Assembly (NCBI GenBank): GCA_963575745.1
Contig: CAUYUJ010022398.1
Coordinates: 60,195-124,194 of the forward strand
Source: Prorocentrum cordatum
Lineage: Eukaryota > Sar > Dinophyceae > Prorocentrales > Prorocentraceae
DNA length: 64,000 nucleotides
Reading direction: 5' to 3'
In this document: positions 11,291 to 20,868 of the stretch, in pieces
Position numbering within the stretch: the first letter of the stretch is position 1
Layout of the letters: each line of letters starts with the position of its first letter
The notes under the pieces: generated by a model
Database searches by the model: none
What the model was told of the DNA's origin: nothing
What the model saw: the letters and a program-made list of their open reading frames with translations, nothing else
Translations under genes and position numbers: made by a program

Positions 11291-11597
11291 GAGTAAGATA
11301 AGAAGCGCCGGGGCCGCACCTACCAGGAGACCAAGGAGGGCTGGGGGGAAGGCTTTTGCTGTGCAGAGCTGGAGGGAGTCGGCGCTGAAGAGTTCTAAGA
11401 ACGATGAAAATGACCTCCACAAAGTCATGGCGGTCGCCATGAAAGAGCTGAGTATCGATGACAATCTCGACCCAGTGGAATTCGAAACGGCTCAAATAGC
11501 ACCGCAAACTTAGAGAAAAAGTTCGCCTGCCCTAAGTCGGAGGAGACGGCGGCGGCCAGCTCCTCCGGCGGCCCCCAGCGAGAGCGCCCACTGGGGC

Positions 11598-11735
11598 CCG
11601 CCTGGAAAGCCAAGAGATGCATTCGCGAGGTTCTCTCGAAGCGATACTGCGGGCAAGCTGGACGACCCCACTGGCAAAACCAAGAGATGCATTAGCGAGG
11701 TCATCTCGGAGCGCTACCCTAGGCAAACGGGACGG
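11598..11735. repeat. Two-unit ~68-bp tandem duplication
   Basis: Each unit contains CCAAGAGATGCATT, GCGAGGT, TCTCG and GGCAA. In the plus frame both encode a KRCI-EV-S-RY-like peptide, so it may be part of an old coding tail of LINE C. Confidence 0.6.
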
Positions 11736-11739
11736 GCAA

Positions 11740-12430
11740 ACGCGTGGTGCCTGCGCTGACTTCGCCATTGGAAGTGTTTTTTTTTGAGTGCCGACTGGTG
11801 CATTGCTGCCGGGTGATGAATGGGGGGGGGGGGGGGGGGGCAGTGATCATTACGAAAGCCACCAGAGTGCACCCTCCATGGCCCCACCTACAGCATACCG
11901 CGATTACCAGCATGCTCTACCCCACATACAACTCGAGGGGGAACAGTGGGATACTTCAACAGAGTATCAGAGTACAAATGCGACAATGCATAGGACAACA
12001 ATCGGCCAGTTCGATGTCGGCAAGAAGTGAGCCGAGCGAGAGAGGAGAGAACCGAATCTAATTAAATCAGTAGGGTAATCAGGCCCTCCAGCAAAAAATT
12101 GGGAAGCGCGGGCTTTCCGATTCCTTTTGAGTTGTCGTGTCGCCGTCTCCCCCCCCTAGCTTGGGCGCGCTGCTAAGCCCGCGCGTCTCCACCCCTTGGG
12201 CGCGCGGAAAGGCCAGCAGCTGCTCTCCCCGCGCTGACCTGCAGGGATTCGTAATCGTAAGGTAGCGAGCCTCTCTCACGGGACCACCTCGGAACTCACT
12301 CCTTGAGCAACGGGGTATGCCGCCTGCCGGCCCTCGTGAGAATTCGGGGCCGTTGCGCAACCAATCGCATGGGATTTTGCCAGAAGCGCGCGCGGCACCG
12401 GCGTAGGTGTTTTGACGTTGAACCCCCTTT
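11740..12430. other. No recognised gene
   Basis: Contains a G run at 11,821-11,840 and mixed GC-rich sequence. Short open frames on both strands look like no known protein. Confidence 0.55.
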
Positions 12431-12469
12431 ATGCGGATGTCCTCTGTCCTGTCCTGTCCATTCCCTCCT

Positions 12470-12600
12470 CCTACCTCCGTCCTTCCCGCCCTTCCTCCCT
12501 CCTTCTCCTCCTCCTCATCTTCCCGCCTCCGCCCCTCCTCCTCCTCCTCCTCCTCTTCCCTCCCTCCCTCCTCTTCCCTCCTATTGTCTTATCATGCTCC
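12470..12600. repeat. C/T-rich tract with TCC repeats
   Basis: Imperfect TCC and CCTCC words. Apparent Ser/Leu/Pro ORFs are compositional. Confidence 0.85.
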
Positions 12601-12672
12601 TGCTTTTTTCTCTTCATCTGCTGTTTCTCGGCGAAGGTCAGGGGGGGAACATGTCGGAAGTTATCCAGTCCT

Positions 12673-12770
12673 GAGGTGGTTGCTGCGCCTTGTCGAGGAC
12701 GCTCCAGGGCACAAGGATGCCCGAGGTGTTTGTTGCGCCTTGTCGAGGACCTTCCTAGGTACAAGGATGG
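12673..12770. repeat. Two-unit ~50-bp tandem duplication
   Basis: GCGCCTTGTCGAGGAC occurs twice, followed by a TCC-GG-ACAAGGATG tail each time. It is followed by P6-type repeat sequence at about 12,840-12,990. Confidence 0.7.
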
Positions 12771-12837
12771 TTCCGAACGGCCGCAGGAGGCGCGAATTAT
12801 GACCCGAAGGCTGGACGACGAGGACCACTGGAAGGAA

Positions 12838-12990
12838 CGATGCCGCTGTCCTTGCTTCGCGTTCGCCTCTGAGGGCCTTCTGGGAGGCCCTCGTCGGTCT
12901 GGCCGGGTCCGCCTCGAAGTTTTTGTCAGAACGCACCGTGGGAGAGGTCTGGGGAGCAGCGGCGTTGGTCCCTTGCTGTTTCCCGGAAGC
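12838..12990. repeat. Dispersed repeat P6, copy 2
   Basis: GCCTTCTGGGAGGCCCTCGT, then GCCTCGAAGTTTTTGTCAG, then GAGAGGTCTGGGGAGCAGCG. The first two parts match 32,150-32,285, where a GGA array separates them. The last two match the minus strand at 63,920-64,000, and the last also matches 2,405-2,470. Confidence 0.6.
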
Positions 12991-12994
12991 CGCA

Positions 12995-13148
12995 TCCGCC
13001 GCCGTCGTCGTCGTCGTCGCCGCCGTTGTCGTTTTCGTCGTTGTCGTCGTCGTCATAGTCTTCGTTGTTGTCGTCATCGTCGTTGTCGTCGTTGTCATCG
13101 TTGTCGTCGTCGTCGCCGCCGCCATCGCCGCCGCCGCCGCTGCCGCCG
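12995..13148. repeat. Compound GTC/GCC trinucleotide repeat
   Basis: Alternating GTC, GTT, GCC and ATC triplets in one phase. Confidence 0.92.
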
Positions 13149-13149
13149 A

Positions 13150-13880
13150 CGTCACACTTCACTGCTTCGCGTCGCATTTGGGTATGTGGTTTCGGAAGCG
13201 ATGCGGAGACGTTGTCAGGGGAGGGACTGGCATTTGCAAAACAGCCGCGTGGCGTTTCCGACGGCGCTCGGGGTGGGCACGTTTTGGCGTCCTCAATGGA
13301 AACGTAAGGGGGGACAAGGCTCAGGGTGGGGAGCGCATCGGCTCCCAATCTTCCATGCATCGCCGATGGTGCCGATCTTCCCGCGGTGCAGATTCCCTAT
13401 CGGGGGCCGATGGGGTCCTGAATTGATGCACATGGCCTTTCGCAGATCTACTGGCGATGCATCGACGATTCCACATCGATGCCCCCCCCAGCTGGTCACC
13501 CACCCCCCTTCCTGGTTACCCCTCACCCTTTCTCAGATGCAGACCTCTGGAGGATTGTTTTTCTATTCCGTCGTCCGTCCTGATGGTGAAGTTGGGCGGG
13601 ACCCCTAGCTGCCCCGCCTTCTGTGGGCTTTGTACCAGTCCTGAAAGGGATTTCATCTGGTCTTTAGTCGGTTCGGTCTACTAACCCCTCTCTCCCCTGC
13701 ACGAGATTTGCGTCGGGCGGCACACGGTACAGCGACCCTTGAGCTGGGTCTGGCCGAAGTATCAGCAGCTGCCGCAAACGTATTTACCAGTGCCTTTAGG
13801 ATAACATGAGGCGTGTGAGGGGTGCGTCCAACCACCAGCCAAGTGCAAACTCCGTCCTCGGGGGAATTGGGGATACGTAA
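13150..13880. other. No recognised gene
   Basis: Contains ATGCATCGCCGATG- and GGCGATGCATCGACG-like palindromic words at 13,355-13,470, also seen in foldback family 2. Nothing else is recognised. The right end may be the eroded tail of LINE B. Confidence 0.5.
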
Positions 13881-14035
13881 CAACTAGCATGCTGGAGATC
13901 TATGTACGCGCTTGTGAACATTCGGGCGCTCTCGATTTCGAAGCAGACCCTCGACACACTGTACGAGCTCTGCCACTAGCGGCCTGGGTGTGGGCAGACG
14001 CGAAGCGCGCTCCCAGACTCTTGAGAGGACATGAT

Positions 14036-14208
14036 CAAGGGCTCCCACGAGGGCGCGAAGTTATTCGCGCTTCGCGCTTCGCGGTCCTCGTTCCTTCTCC
14101 CCCTCCTCCTCGTCCTCCTTTTCTCCCTTTGGGGGGGCGGCGCGAGGGCGCGAAGTTATTCGCGCTTCGCGCTTCGCGGAGCGCGAAGCGCGAAGTTGGG
14201 AGCCCTAG
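14036..14208. mobile_element. 173-bp MITE-like element, copy 1
   Basis: Terminal inverted repeats CAAGGGCTCCC and GGGAGCCCTAG (10 of 11 positions pair) are flanked by a direct repeat ATGAT (14,031-14,035 and 14,209-14,213), with a sixth matching C possible. Inside, a ~35-bp segment with AAGTTATTCGCGCTTCGCGC occurs twice and can fold with the GCGCGAAGCGCGAAG segment near the right end. No protein is encoded. Copy 2 at 46,598-46,770 has the same length and differs at about seven positions. It interrupts LINE B, whose frame can be followed across the empty site. Confidence 0.8.
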
Positions 14209-14214
14209 ATGATC

Positions 14215-14890
14215 GACTCCAGACCTACCCTGAGAAGCTTTCTGCGCACAAGACGAGCTCTATGCTCGACCTGGAGGCGCTGGTGGCGATCATACTGCGA
14301 GACACGTGCACGTTCGGCTGCCTCGCCAGCAATCACATCAACGCACGCGGTGCCCTGAATTGGCAAGCTTGGCCACCCTTGGGCAACACATGCGACAGTA
14401 TCTGGATGACAACACTCTGCGCCTCAGACCGAGGCTATGAGACCATCAGAGGGCCTAACCTAGAGCACGCCATACTTCTGCTTGTGACCTGGGTGGGCCT
14501 TGGAACAGCTTAGTATACCAACCTCGAGCTACCTTGGCGCAGTTCGTGACATGTATGCGCCAACCCGTCGGGAACCTGATCGCCCCCTGCAGGGTGCAAA
14601 GCTCCCAGACACCGTCTAAGTAGCGCCTGTCAAAGGTCCCAACAGGTGTGGACCCGGCACGCACGGAGAAACACGCACCGACGTTGCGGTAGCAATGCCC
14701 ACTCGGCGCAGCGTGGTGTCGTGGATCTCTTTGTCCCAAGACGCGGCTCTGAAGATCACTAGAGGCTCTCGTTGGCCCAGACACCCAATGCCAGCTGGGT
14801 CACCCACTAAGATTCCCTGTGAAAGGATTCTACAGAGGCTGGGGGCTCTGCCGAGGTCCACTCTGCGGGCATGACCCCCCTCATCCAAAT
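14215..14890 (-). pseudogene. LINE B RNase H domain relic
   Basis: The segment SWDKEIHDTTLRRVGIATAT corresponds to LINE A's DGSGG...DPRLRRCGWAV strand, with the first catalytic Asp region degraded. VTNCAKVARGW corresponds to the VSDCKYAL strand, with Asp replaced by Asn. The end VDVIAGEAAERARV corresponds to the last acidic helix (NEMADKYAG in LINE A), where an Asp is retained. RNase H removes the RNA strand during LINE reverse transcription. With two of four acidic residues damaged and frameshifts present, this copy is inactive. Confidence 0.6.
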
Positions 14891-14944
14891 TTATGGATCA
14901 GCTTCATGCTCGGCGACAGCCTGAGGTATCAACTCATCACTCTG

Positions 14945-15065
14945 ACTGAAAGCTGCCAACCCTTGATTTTTCGAGCAAGGCAGCGATCTGTGGAGAGGCG
15001 TGTCAACTGCCTCCCGACATCGTGTGCACAAGTTATTGCAGTAGAGCTTCGCCTAGAGCTTAAGC
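14945..15065 (-). pseudogene. LINE B zinc-finger-like segment
   Basis: Reads LCTRCREAVDTPLHRSLPC: a C-x2-C pair, then His and Cys at spacing close to LINE A's C671-x2-C674-x8-H683-x4-C688. In both elements this lies between RT and RNase H, which supports common descent. Confidence 0.6.
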
Positions 15066-15179
15066 TCCTGAGTCCAGAAGCCACTGGTTGCGATAGCTAC
15101 CTAGATGCCAGGAGCTCTGATAATTGATTCCCATAAGTGCCCTGAGAAGGCTCTGAATGTACTATCGGTAGCTCATGAA

Positions 15180-15620
15180 GTCAGTCTTGAAGGCCAGCAC
15201 TGCAATACTCGTCTGCCGCTGCCCTCCGCATCTGCTTGCACAATGTTGCCTCGAACTCGTCGAGCCAAGGCTGCGCCTGGTCCAGGCCACCGAGCGCGCC
15301 GAAGGAGAACTCCCACGTGTGCGTCTCGCTGCTCCCGTCACTCGGCACCTGCCATGCTGCGGCCGCGCTTGGAGGCCACCCCGCTTGCAGAAGGTAGTTG
15401 CTGACTGAAGACATGGGCCCGCGAGCGCTCCCGCTGCGCTGGCTCTCTTGCGCTGCAAGAATTGACTTGACCAGCTTGGGCCACGCTAGACTGATGGACC
15501 TCCGACGGCGAGGTTCGGTCAGCCGTGCTGACAGCCATTGGGAAACACATTGTCTCGACAAAGTTGTGCTGGGTCCGCCCCGGGTAGGCGAAGGGCGAGC
15601 AGTGTCGTCAAGCATCAGCA
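15180..15620 (-). pseudogene. LINE B post-RT region
   Basis: A 144-codon open frame contains GPMSSVSNYLLQAGW and then a W-containing stretch ending in a DGSSETHTWEF segment. It corresponds to the region after the RT thumb, for example the IVQLLGLGWIPRRLDSW part of LINE A. There is no catalytic role to assign; it is a relic. Confidence 0.5.
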
Positions 15621-15669
15621 GCGTCTAGCCGATCTTGCCGCTGCTCCAAGCCTGCGCCGATGAGATAAC

Positions 15670-16520
15670 ATCACTGTTCCGAATCATGTGTAAACTTGCT
15701 AGCGATACGCCGCCAAGGCTTAAGGCTTACGGCCCTGCAGGCTGCATCAAGCTGGCGGAGTGCCACCGCCTCGCCACGTCGGCGTAGCGCCTGAGACGAG
15801 CATGCTCGTGACCTGACTTGATGTCGCGCTTCCACACCGTCTCCCCGGCATGTCTCCTGCCCACCAATGTCGACGTTCAGGTAAGGCGTCCGGAGCGCGG
15901 CCTTGACCTCCACCCCACGGGCCTTGAGTTTCTTCGTGACGAAGATTGCGTCCTTGTGGTGCGAGCAAGTGACCACACTCTTGGACGCGATGCCCAACCT
16001 GAGCTTCCCGAGCTGCACAACCGTGGATCGTATCAACTTGCTGTCGAGTGCCAGCGACCCGCTCGGGCAGGCCGTCGATCCAAGTCCGCTCCGACGTGGT
16101 GGGATGGGCCACCGATAGCTTCGTGCACACAACAGCGCCGTGAGGCAGACGTCGAATCTCGTGCCGTGCCTCGAGCCCTGGATCACCGACTCGGAGGCCT
16201 GGAGCGACATCGAGAGGGTCTCCATCTGGGCGAAGATGCGCGGCGGCATGAGCATCTGCACCTCCAGGAACGGCACCCCTGGCGTGAAGCCCTTCTTGAG
16301 AGCACATGTGGCGAGGGTCGGCTACAATGCCACCGTACAGAGGGCTCGACGCCCAGCAGCGCCTGACCGTGCGGTACTCGCAAGACCGCCTGCGCCTCTT
16401 CCTCCAGCGCCCTGACGAAAGTCTCCCTTAGCGCGCTGTTGCCCGCCACCCATTCGCGAGCATGCACCTCTCTGGCCATCGACCAGACCCGGCACGTCAT
16501 GGGCAGCAGCCCTATGCATT
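15670..16520 (-). pseudogene. LINE B reverse transcriptase relic
   Basis: Successive frames give TCRVWSMAREVHAREW and GNSALRETFVRALEEEA (fingers region, matching LINE A RIWSAARGPIVATW and GSSALRVAMHRLM), then PPRIFAQMETLSMSLQASES and VIQGSRHGTRF (palm, motif B region), then TWIDGL where YxDDL is expected, and finally LGIASKSVVTCSHHKD. The catalytic DD box is changed to DG and there are at least two frame changes, so it cannot be active. Confidence 0.65.
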
Positions 16521-16599
16521 TGTTTCTTCCCGAAATTTAGCTCATCAGACTGCCGAGCGCACGTTATTTGCCGCGGTCATGTGAGGCCGTCCTCCATCA

Positions 16600-17240
16600 T
16601 CCGATAGAGGTCGCATAGCTCTTGAATGCCTTCGCCTGGCAGGCCAAAAAAGTCCGCGGGCGATAGGCGATCGATGCCCACGCCCGCTCGCGCTTCCAAT
16701 CTGAGAGAGCGCTGCCCGTACGTCTGATACGGTGAGCGGCTCCAGCTGCTTGACCTCGGCGTTGTCCCTGATGAGCTGACACGCCTGCATCGCGTCGTCG
16801 CGCGTGTTGGTACTCGACCCCAACAGCGCGTGCCAGTGACCCGCCTTCCTGTCTATGATGTCGAGGGGGTGCGTGTAGCTCCTACCGTCAGCGTGCAGCT
16901 CGTCCTGGTCGGCCAAGGGGTCCTGGATGGATCTGTGAATGGCATCTGCACTGCCTGCAGCTGCTATCTAGTCCTTGAGTTACTGCGGCTAACTTGCCGA
17001 CGCACGATTCAACGCTCGTCGAGCAGACCTGAATACCACCTCCTCGAGCATCTCGGGATCCTCCAACGAATGGCTGATCAAGTCTCGCAAGTCGTGATGC
17101 ATCCTTGCCCACGTACACCTGGGTCCTCCCGAGCAAGATGAACCTGATCCATCCAGTGGGTGATCTGCGAGGCTCTCAGCAGCTTGCCTCAAGTGCGAGA
17201 GCTGCAGGGCGCCGTTGCGCCGCCGACGGTGCCTCACTGC
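16600..17240 (-). pseudogene. LINE B endonuclease-RT linker relic
   Basis: ADQDELHADGRSYTHPLDII, then DRKAGHWHALLGSSTNT, a VSDVRAALSQIG helix and, after a frame change, a DFFGLP-like stretch. This is the usual region before the RT in LINE pol proteins. No clear endonuclease core is seen further upstream. Confidence 0.5.
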
Positions 17241-17710
17241 CTGCTAGAGGACAGTGTGGGTTCGCGCCCGTCACGATGCTACTCCGCCCCTTGTGGGCTG
17301 CTGTCGAACGTGATCTGCTTGCTCGGCTGGTGCTGTCATGAGCTCACATCCTGTCCACGCGTGCGAGGGGGGGCATCAATACCGTGCTGCGCTGCAATCG
17401 CCTGTTCAGCTACATCGGCGCAACGTGCGAAACATCCGCTGATTGGAAGGACGCATGTTCCAGCTTGCCTTGACAGCGAGCGACTGTCCGATGGGCTTCC
17501 CAACGCCGCGAGCAGAGTGTCCGCGCCAGCTGGGCTCGAGCCGAACGCGATGCCCACAGGTGGGAAGGGATGGAGAGAGCGGCAGAGGCAGCGGCACGGG
17601 CAGGCGCGAGGTCATGCTGCTCACCGGCCGTGCTGGTGCCTGAGCCCCCTGGGCGCTCGACTGCTGTGGGCAGCCCATCCCCCGCCAGGGATGCCTCTGG
17701 AGCCCTCTCC

Positions 17711-17762
17711 AGGAGGAGGAGGAGGAGGAGGAGGAGGAGGAGGGGGAGGAGGAGGAGGAGGG
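17711..17762. repeat. (GGA)n microsatellite just 5' of LINE A
   Basis: About 17 GGA triplets end 17 bases before the first ATG of LINE A. The 3' side of LINE A ends against a TCC array, so the element sits between complementary microsatellites. Confidence 0.95.
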
Positions 17763-17778
17763 TCCGGCGCAGCAGAAC

Positions 17779-20700
17779 ATGACAAAGCAGAGGAACGCCG
17801 AGCTAGAGTGGAGGCCCACATCCAGGAGGCGCGAGAGAAGGTCTCGCAGGCCAGGCGCGCCGAGACAGTCGTCGACGCAGAAGGGCAAGGTGACCACTCA
17901 GCAGGGTAGCCGCCCCAAGGCGAGCACGAAGAAGGCTCGCCGCCCTTGCCGCATCGACTTCTTCAATGTCACGACCTGGGGCCCCCAGGCACAGGGCTAC
18001 CTCGAGGAGATCAACGGCGCCAAGGACAGGGGCATCATCGGCATCGCGGAGCACCACCTCCGCCAGCCTGCGCAGATAGGCAAGGCAAGAGCGGCGCTCG
18101 GGAGGAAAGGCATGCAAAGCTACTGGACCAAGGCACGGCCAGGAGAAGGAGAAGGCACTCGTGGAGGAACGTGTGCCATAACGCGAGGATCCTTGGACGT
18201 CCAGGACAGGATCGCGGGCTTCGACGAGCACTACCTGCACGAGGACGGCAGCGACGTCACAGTGGTGATCTCCAACCTGCACAAGGTCCGCTTCGCAGTG
18301 GCCTTCGTCTACCTCGAGTGTGGGACGGGCTTCGGAGAGAGGAACGTCGACATCCTCTGCGACCCGCGGGAAAAGATGGCCGTCTGGGGAGGGCCATGGG
18401 CAGCGCTTGGAGATTTCAACATGACGCCGTCGGAGCTCAACAACAGCATCTGGCCCAGGGTGCTGAATGCTCAAGTAGCAGCGGCGGAGGATGGCGCCCC
18501 CACGTGCTTCCCAGCAGGAGGCGAAGCCAGGTGCATCGATTTCGCGCTTATCTCGCAGGGCCTGGCGCCGTATTTTGACCAGCTAGAGCTGCTCAGGACC
18601 GTGCCGTGGAAGCCGCGCATTGGCATCCGCTTGAAGCTGAGAGGGCGGCCTCTAAAGCTCAAGGGCAGGGTGCTTCGCAGGCCAGCAGCCATAAAGCCAC
18701 CAGTCGCAGTTGAGAGAATGCCGAAGTCCAGAGCCGCTTGCAGGCGAGCGGCGCGAGGAGGCCAGGAGGCCATGCGCCGACGTCAGCTAGCGTTGGCAGA
18801 GGCAGGATGCGACCAGGAAGGAAACGACTTGGAGCCAGTGCCGCAGCTGTACTACGACAAGGAGGTCCAGCACGTCATCCCTGACGAGCTGTGGCAGGCC
18901 ACCTCCGAGAGGGTCAGCTTGCGTGTCTACGACGAGTTGCCCCAGCACTTGCAGCGCACTGTCGTCGGCAAGATGATGGGGCGGGACATGCTGGGTCTGG
19001 GGCAACAGTACGACCACTTCGCTAGCGCGCTCGAGCTCAGCCTGTGCGAGAGCATCGGCATCCCAGAGGAAGATCGAGGACGTCATCTCGGGCACAGCAG
19101 GCCCCCGAGCTACAAGAGCGTGAGCATCAAGGACACCGTCACCTCTACGCCATGGGCAGGGGTTGAAAGGAAGATCCATGCGTGGTGGGCGGAGATCTCC
19201 TCCTTGGTGCGGCAGCTCTCGCACCGCGACGCCCGAGCGCAGGAAGCAGCGGCAAGTCGACAGGGCAAGACCCAAGCACGCCCCGATGAGGACTCGGGAG
19301 GAGGACAGGGCCCGTTGGAGCTGGAGCGTGGCCCCGTCATTTCGGGCAGCCAGGAAGGCCACGAAGAAGGCGACCCTGCACCAGCCTTGAGCCCATCGAA
19401 GAGCTCGGGAGGAAGCTCGGTGGAACGCTCCCCCACCGAGCGGGGCAAGGGCCCCCCCGAGCTGCAGCAGCGGAGCGCAGGCAGTGGAGGCGCAGCAGGA
19501 GGCGCCCCAGACCTCCACGTGGGGCATACCCACAGCACCGCAGACAGCTGCCCAGAAGGGATGCAGAGGGGTGCCCTTCCCCCACCAGCAGGGCGCAACA
19601 CCATGGACATCCAAGATCACGACCCCTTCGAGGATGAGGAGGAGTACTTGGAGTACCGCCAGGAGATCGCAGACCAGGAAAACAGCGATGGGTACCACCA
19701 ATACATCGAGGGGCAGCAGGCCAGCCTCGAGTCCAGCCAGACCGCTCGCCGTCGAGCAGCTGGACCTGTTTCTCACCCACCAGCAGGACGCAGCACCATG
19801 GACGACCAAGACCACGACCCCTTCGAGGAAGAGGAGGACCGCTTCCAGAACCGCCAGGAGACCGCAGACCAGGAGGACTGCGATGGGTACCACCAGCGTA
19901 TCGAGGGGCAGCTGGATGGCAACGGCTACGGCCAGACCGCACGTCGTCAGGCAGCTGGATCTGGTGAAACCGGCCCAGGTGACACGCACTGCTCACCTCC
20001 TCAGCTAGCTGGCACTCTGGAGGCAGAGGGTACCGATCACCTGAGGAGTCAGAACCAAGCGCCGCCAAGCCCAGAGGCAGATGAGCAACGAGATATGGGC
20101 CTGCCCCCTACAGACCCCTGGAATGACGACCAACACCAGCGGGAGCGGGAAGACTACGTGGCCATGAGAGACGACCTGGAATACTGGGCGGCCATCTGGA
20201 TGGATAACTTGGTGCAGCTCCCCACGGACAACAGCAACTGGATGCAGATCTGCGTGCCGTTCCTGGAGACCATCCTGGGAGGCGGAGGCAACAGTGGCAT
20301 GGTGAGACTGCTCAGACGTTGGTACCAGCAGGCTGGCCTCAACCACATCATCAGGGACCTCTGCGAGCGAGCATGGAGACATGCAGAACCACGACGCCGA
20401 GGCTTTCTCCAAGGACTTGCGCGAGAGGTGCCGACGAGGAGGCACGAATTGGAAATGATGCACAGGAGGGAGCTCGCAAACCTGAGGAGGTTCATGCGAG
20501 AAGTCATAGGCGAAAGAGCACCAGAAGGAGCAGCGCGAAGACAACTACATGATGCTCCAGGTACAGGCAGTGGCCAGAGTAGCCGCCGAGAGCAGCAGGT
20601 CTGCACCCACAGTGGCCGTCAGACGCAGCAGCAGATCAACACAAGACAGCAGCTAGCGCAGCAGCTCAACCAGCCTGGTCCAGGCAGGCTGAACGAAGAA

Positions 20701-20868
20701 GGTGCAGCCAAGGACCAGCAGCAGGCCCTCCTCGCAGACCTGCACGCCATAGCAGAGGGCGCCCTCGTGGACCCAGGGACGATCAGCAGGGTAGCAGAGG
20801 AGGTAAAGAGCATGGCCAAGCTATTCACAAAAAGCGGTGAAGAAGGCGTACATCCACTGGGTGCATGA
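17779..20868 (+). CDS. LINE A ORF1: endonuclease and linker protein
   Basis: 1,029 codons from the first ATG after the GGA array. Residues about 57-290 are an endonuclease/exonuclease/phosphatase-type domain that would nick target DNA. N63 lies in FFNVTTWG, E91 in IGIAEHH, D212 and N214 in GDFN, and D254 in CIDFALIS. Where related elements appear to have a His (WKPH), this copy has WKPR with R280. Residues about 590-740 hold a duplicated acidic module starting MQRGA...PPPAGR. Residues about 795-910 hold a domain with CVP at C825 and C862-x3-W866 that recurs twice in ORF3. The rest is charged and Gln-rich. It overlaps the next frame by 32 bases. Confidence 0.85.
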   Translation: MTKQRNAELEWRPTSRRRERRSRRPGAPRQSSTQKGKVTTQQGSRPKASTKKARRPCRIDFFNVTTWGPQAQGYLEEINGAKDRGIIGIAEHHLRQPAQIGKARAALGRKGMQSYWTKARPGEGEGTRGGTCAITRGSLDVQDRIAGFDEHYLHEDGSDVTVVISNLHKVRFAVAFVYLECGTGFGERNVDILCDPREKMAVWGGPWAALGDFNMTPSELNNSIWPRVLNAQVAAAEDGAPTCFPAGGEARCIDFALISQGLAPYFDQLELLRTVPWKPRIGIRLKLRGRPLKLKGRVLRRPAAIKPPVAVERMPKSRAACRRAARGGQEAMRRRQLALAEAGCDQEGNDLEPVPQLYYDKEVQHVIPDELWQATSERVSLRVYDELPQHLQRTVVGKMMGRDMLGLGQQYDHFASALELSLCESIGIPEEDRGRHLGHSRPPSYKSVSIKDTVTSTPWAGVERKIHAWWAEISSLVRQLSHRDARAQEAAASRQGKTQARPDEDSGGGQGPLELERGPVISGSQEGHEEGDPAPALSPSKSSGGSSVERSPTERGKGPPELQQRSAGSGGAAGGAPDLHVGHTHSTADSCPEGMQRGALPPPAGRNTMDIQDHDPFEDEEEYLEYRQEIADQENSDGYHQYIEGQQASLESSQTARRRAAGPVSHPPAGRSTMDDQDHDPFEEEEDRFQNRQETADQEDCDGYHQRIEGQLDGNGYGQTARRQAAGSGETGPGDTHCSPPQLAGTLEAEGTDHLRSQNQAPPSPEADEQRDMGLPPTDPWNDDQHQREREDYVAMRDDLEYWAAIWMDNLVQLPTDNSNWMQICVPFLETILGGGGNSGMVRLLRRWYQQAGLNHIIRDLCERAWRHAEPRRRGFLQGLAREVPTRRHELEMMHRRELANLRRFMREVIGERAPEGAARRQLHDAPGTGSGQSSRREQQVCTHSGRQTQQQINTRQQLAQQLNQPGPGRLNEEGAAKDQQQALLADLHAIAEGALVDPGTISRVAEEVKSMAKLFTKSGEEGVHPLGA
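19549..19965 (+). repeat. Duplicated acidic module inside ORF1
   Basis: Two ~68-residue copies begin PPPAGR-(N/S)TMD and contain DHDPFE-EEE, then RQE-ADQE, DGYHQ-IEGQ and TARR-AAG. A third, more diverged copy lies in ORF3 at about 25,559-25,750 (MQRGARPPPAGRSTKD). The duplication is in frame, so it is a protein-level repeat. Confidence 0.8.
20831..20840 (+). other. ORF1/ORF2 junction with an A run
   Basis: The sequence TTCACAAAAAGCGGTGAAG lies in the overlap. Removing one A of the five-A run would join ORF1 residues SMAKLFTK directly to ORF2 AVKKAYIHW. ORF2 has no ATG at its left end: its frame opens after a stop at 20,804, the apparent first codon is GTG, and its first ATG is at 20,891. Either a +1 ribosomal shift or a one-base insertion explains this. 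Confidence 0.6.

Larger units (their letters stand above)
6925..11300 (+). mobile_element. LINE C, degraded non-LTR retrotransposon
   Basis: The parts occur in LINE order on the plus strand: an endonuclease relic (6.9-7.8 kb), an endonuclease-RT linker (9.47-9.76 kb) and an RT relic (10.4-11.1 kb). They are spread over several frames with stops between. Minisatellites at 7.99-8.77 kb have expanded between the endonuclease and the linker. Sequences after 11.3 kb, including a two-unit ~68-bp tandem at 11,598-11,735, may be its tail. I infer one ancient insertion; it could instead be two overlapping copies. Confidence 0.5.
13890..17240 (-). mobile_element. LINE B, degraded non-LTR retrotransposon
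   Basis: Read on the minus strand, the segments run in LINE order: linker (17.2-16.6 kb), RT (16.5-15.7 kb), post-RT helical region (15.6-15.2 kb), a C/H zinc-finger-like segment (15.05-14.95 kb) and RNase H (14.9-14.2 kb). Each is in a different frame from its neighbour. Several segments align by eye with LINE A, for example PMTCRVWSMAREV against LINE A PMPYRIWSAARGP, so the two are relatives. They lie head to head, about 0.5 kb apart. A MITE-like element interrupts its 3' part at 14,036-14,208. Confidence 0.7.

Noticed and set aside
20837-20839. GTG as a start codon for ORF2
   Set aside because: A eukaryotic nuclear gene would not normally start here. Frameshifting or an indel is a better explanation.
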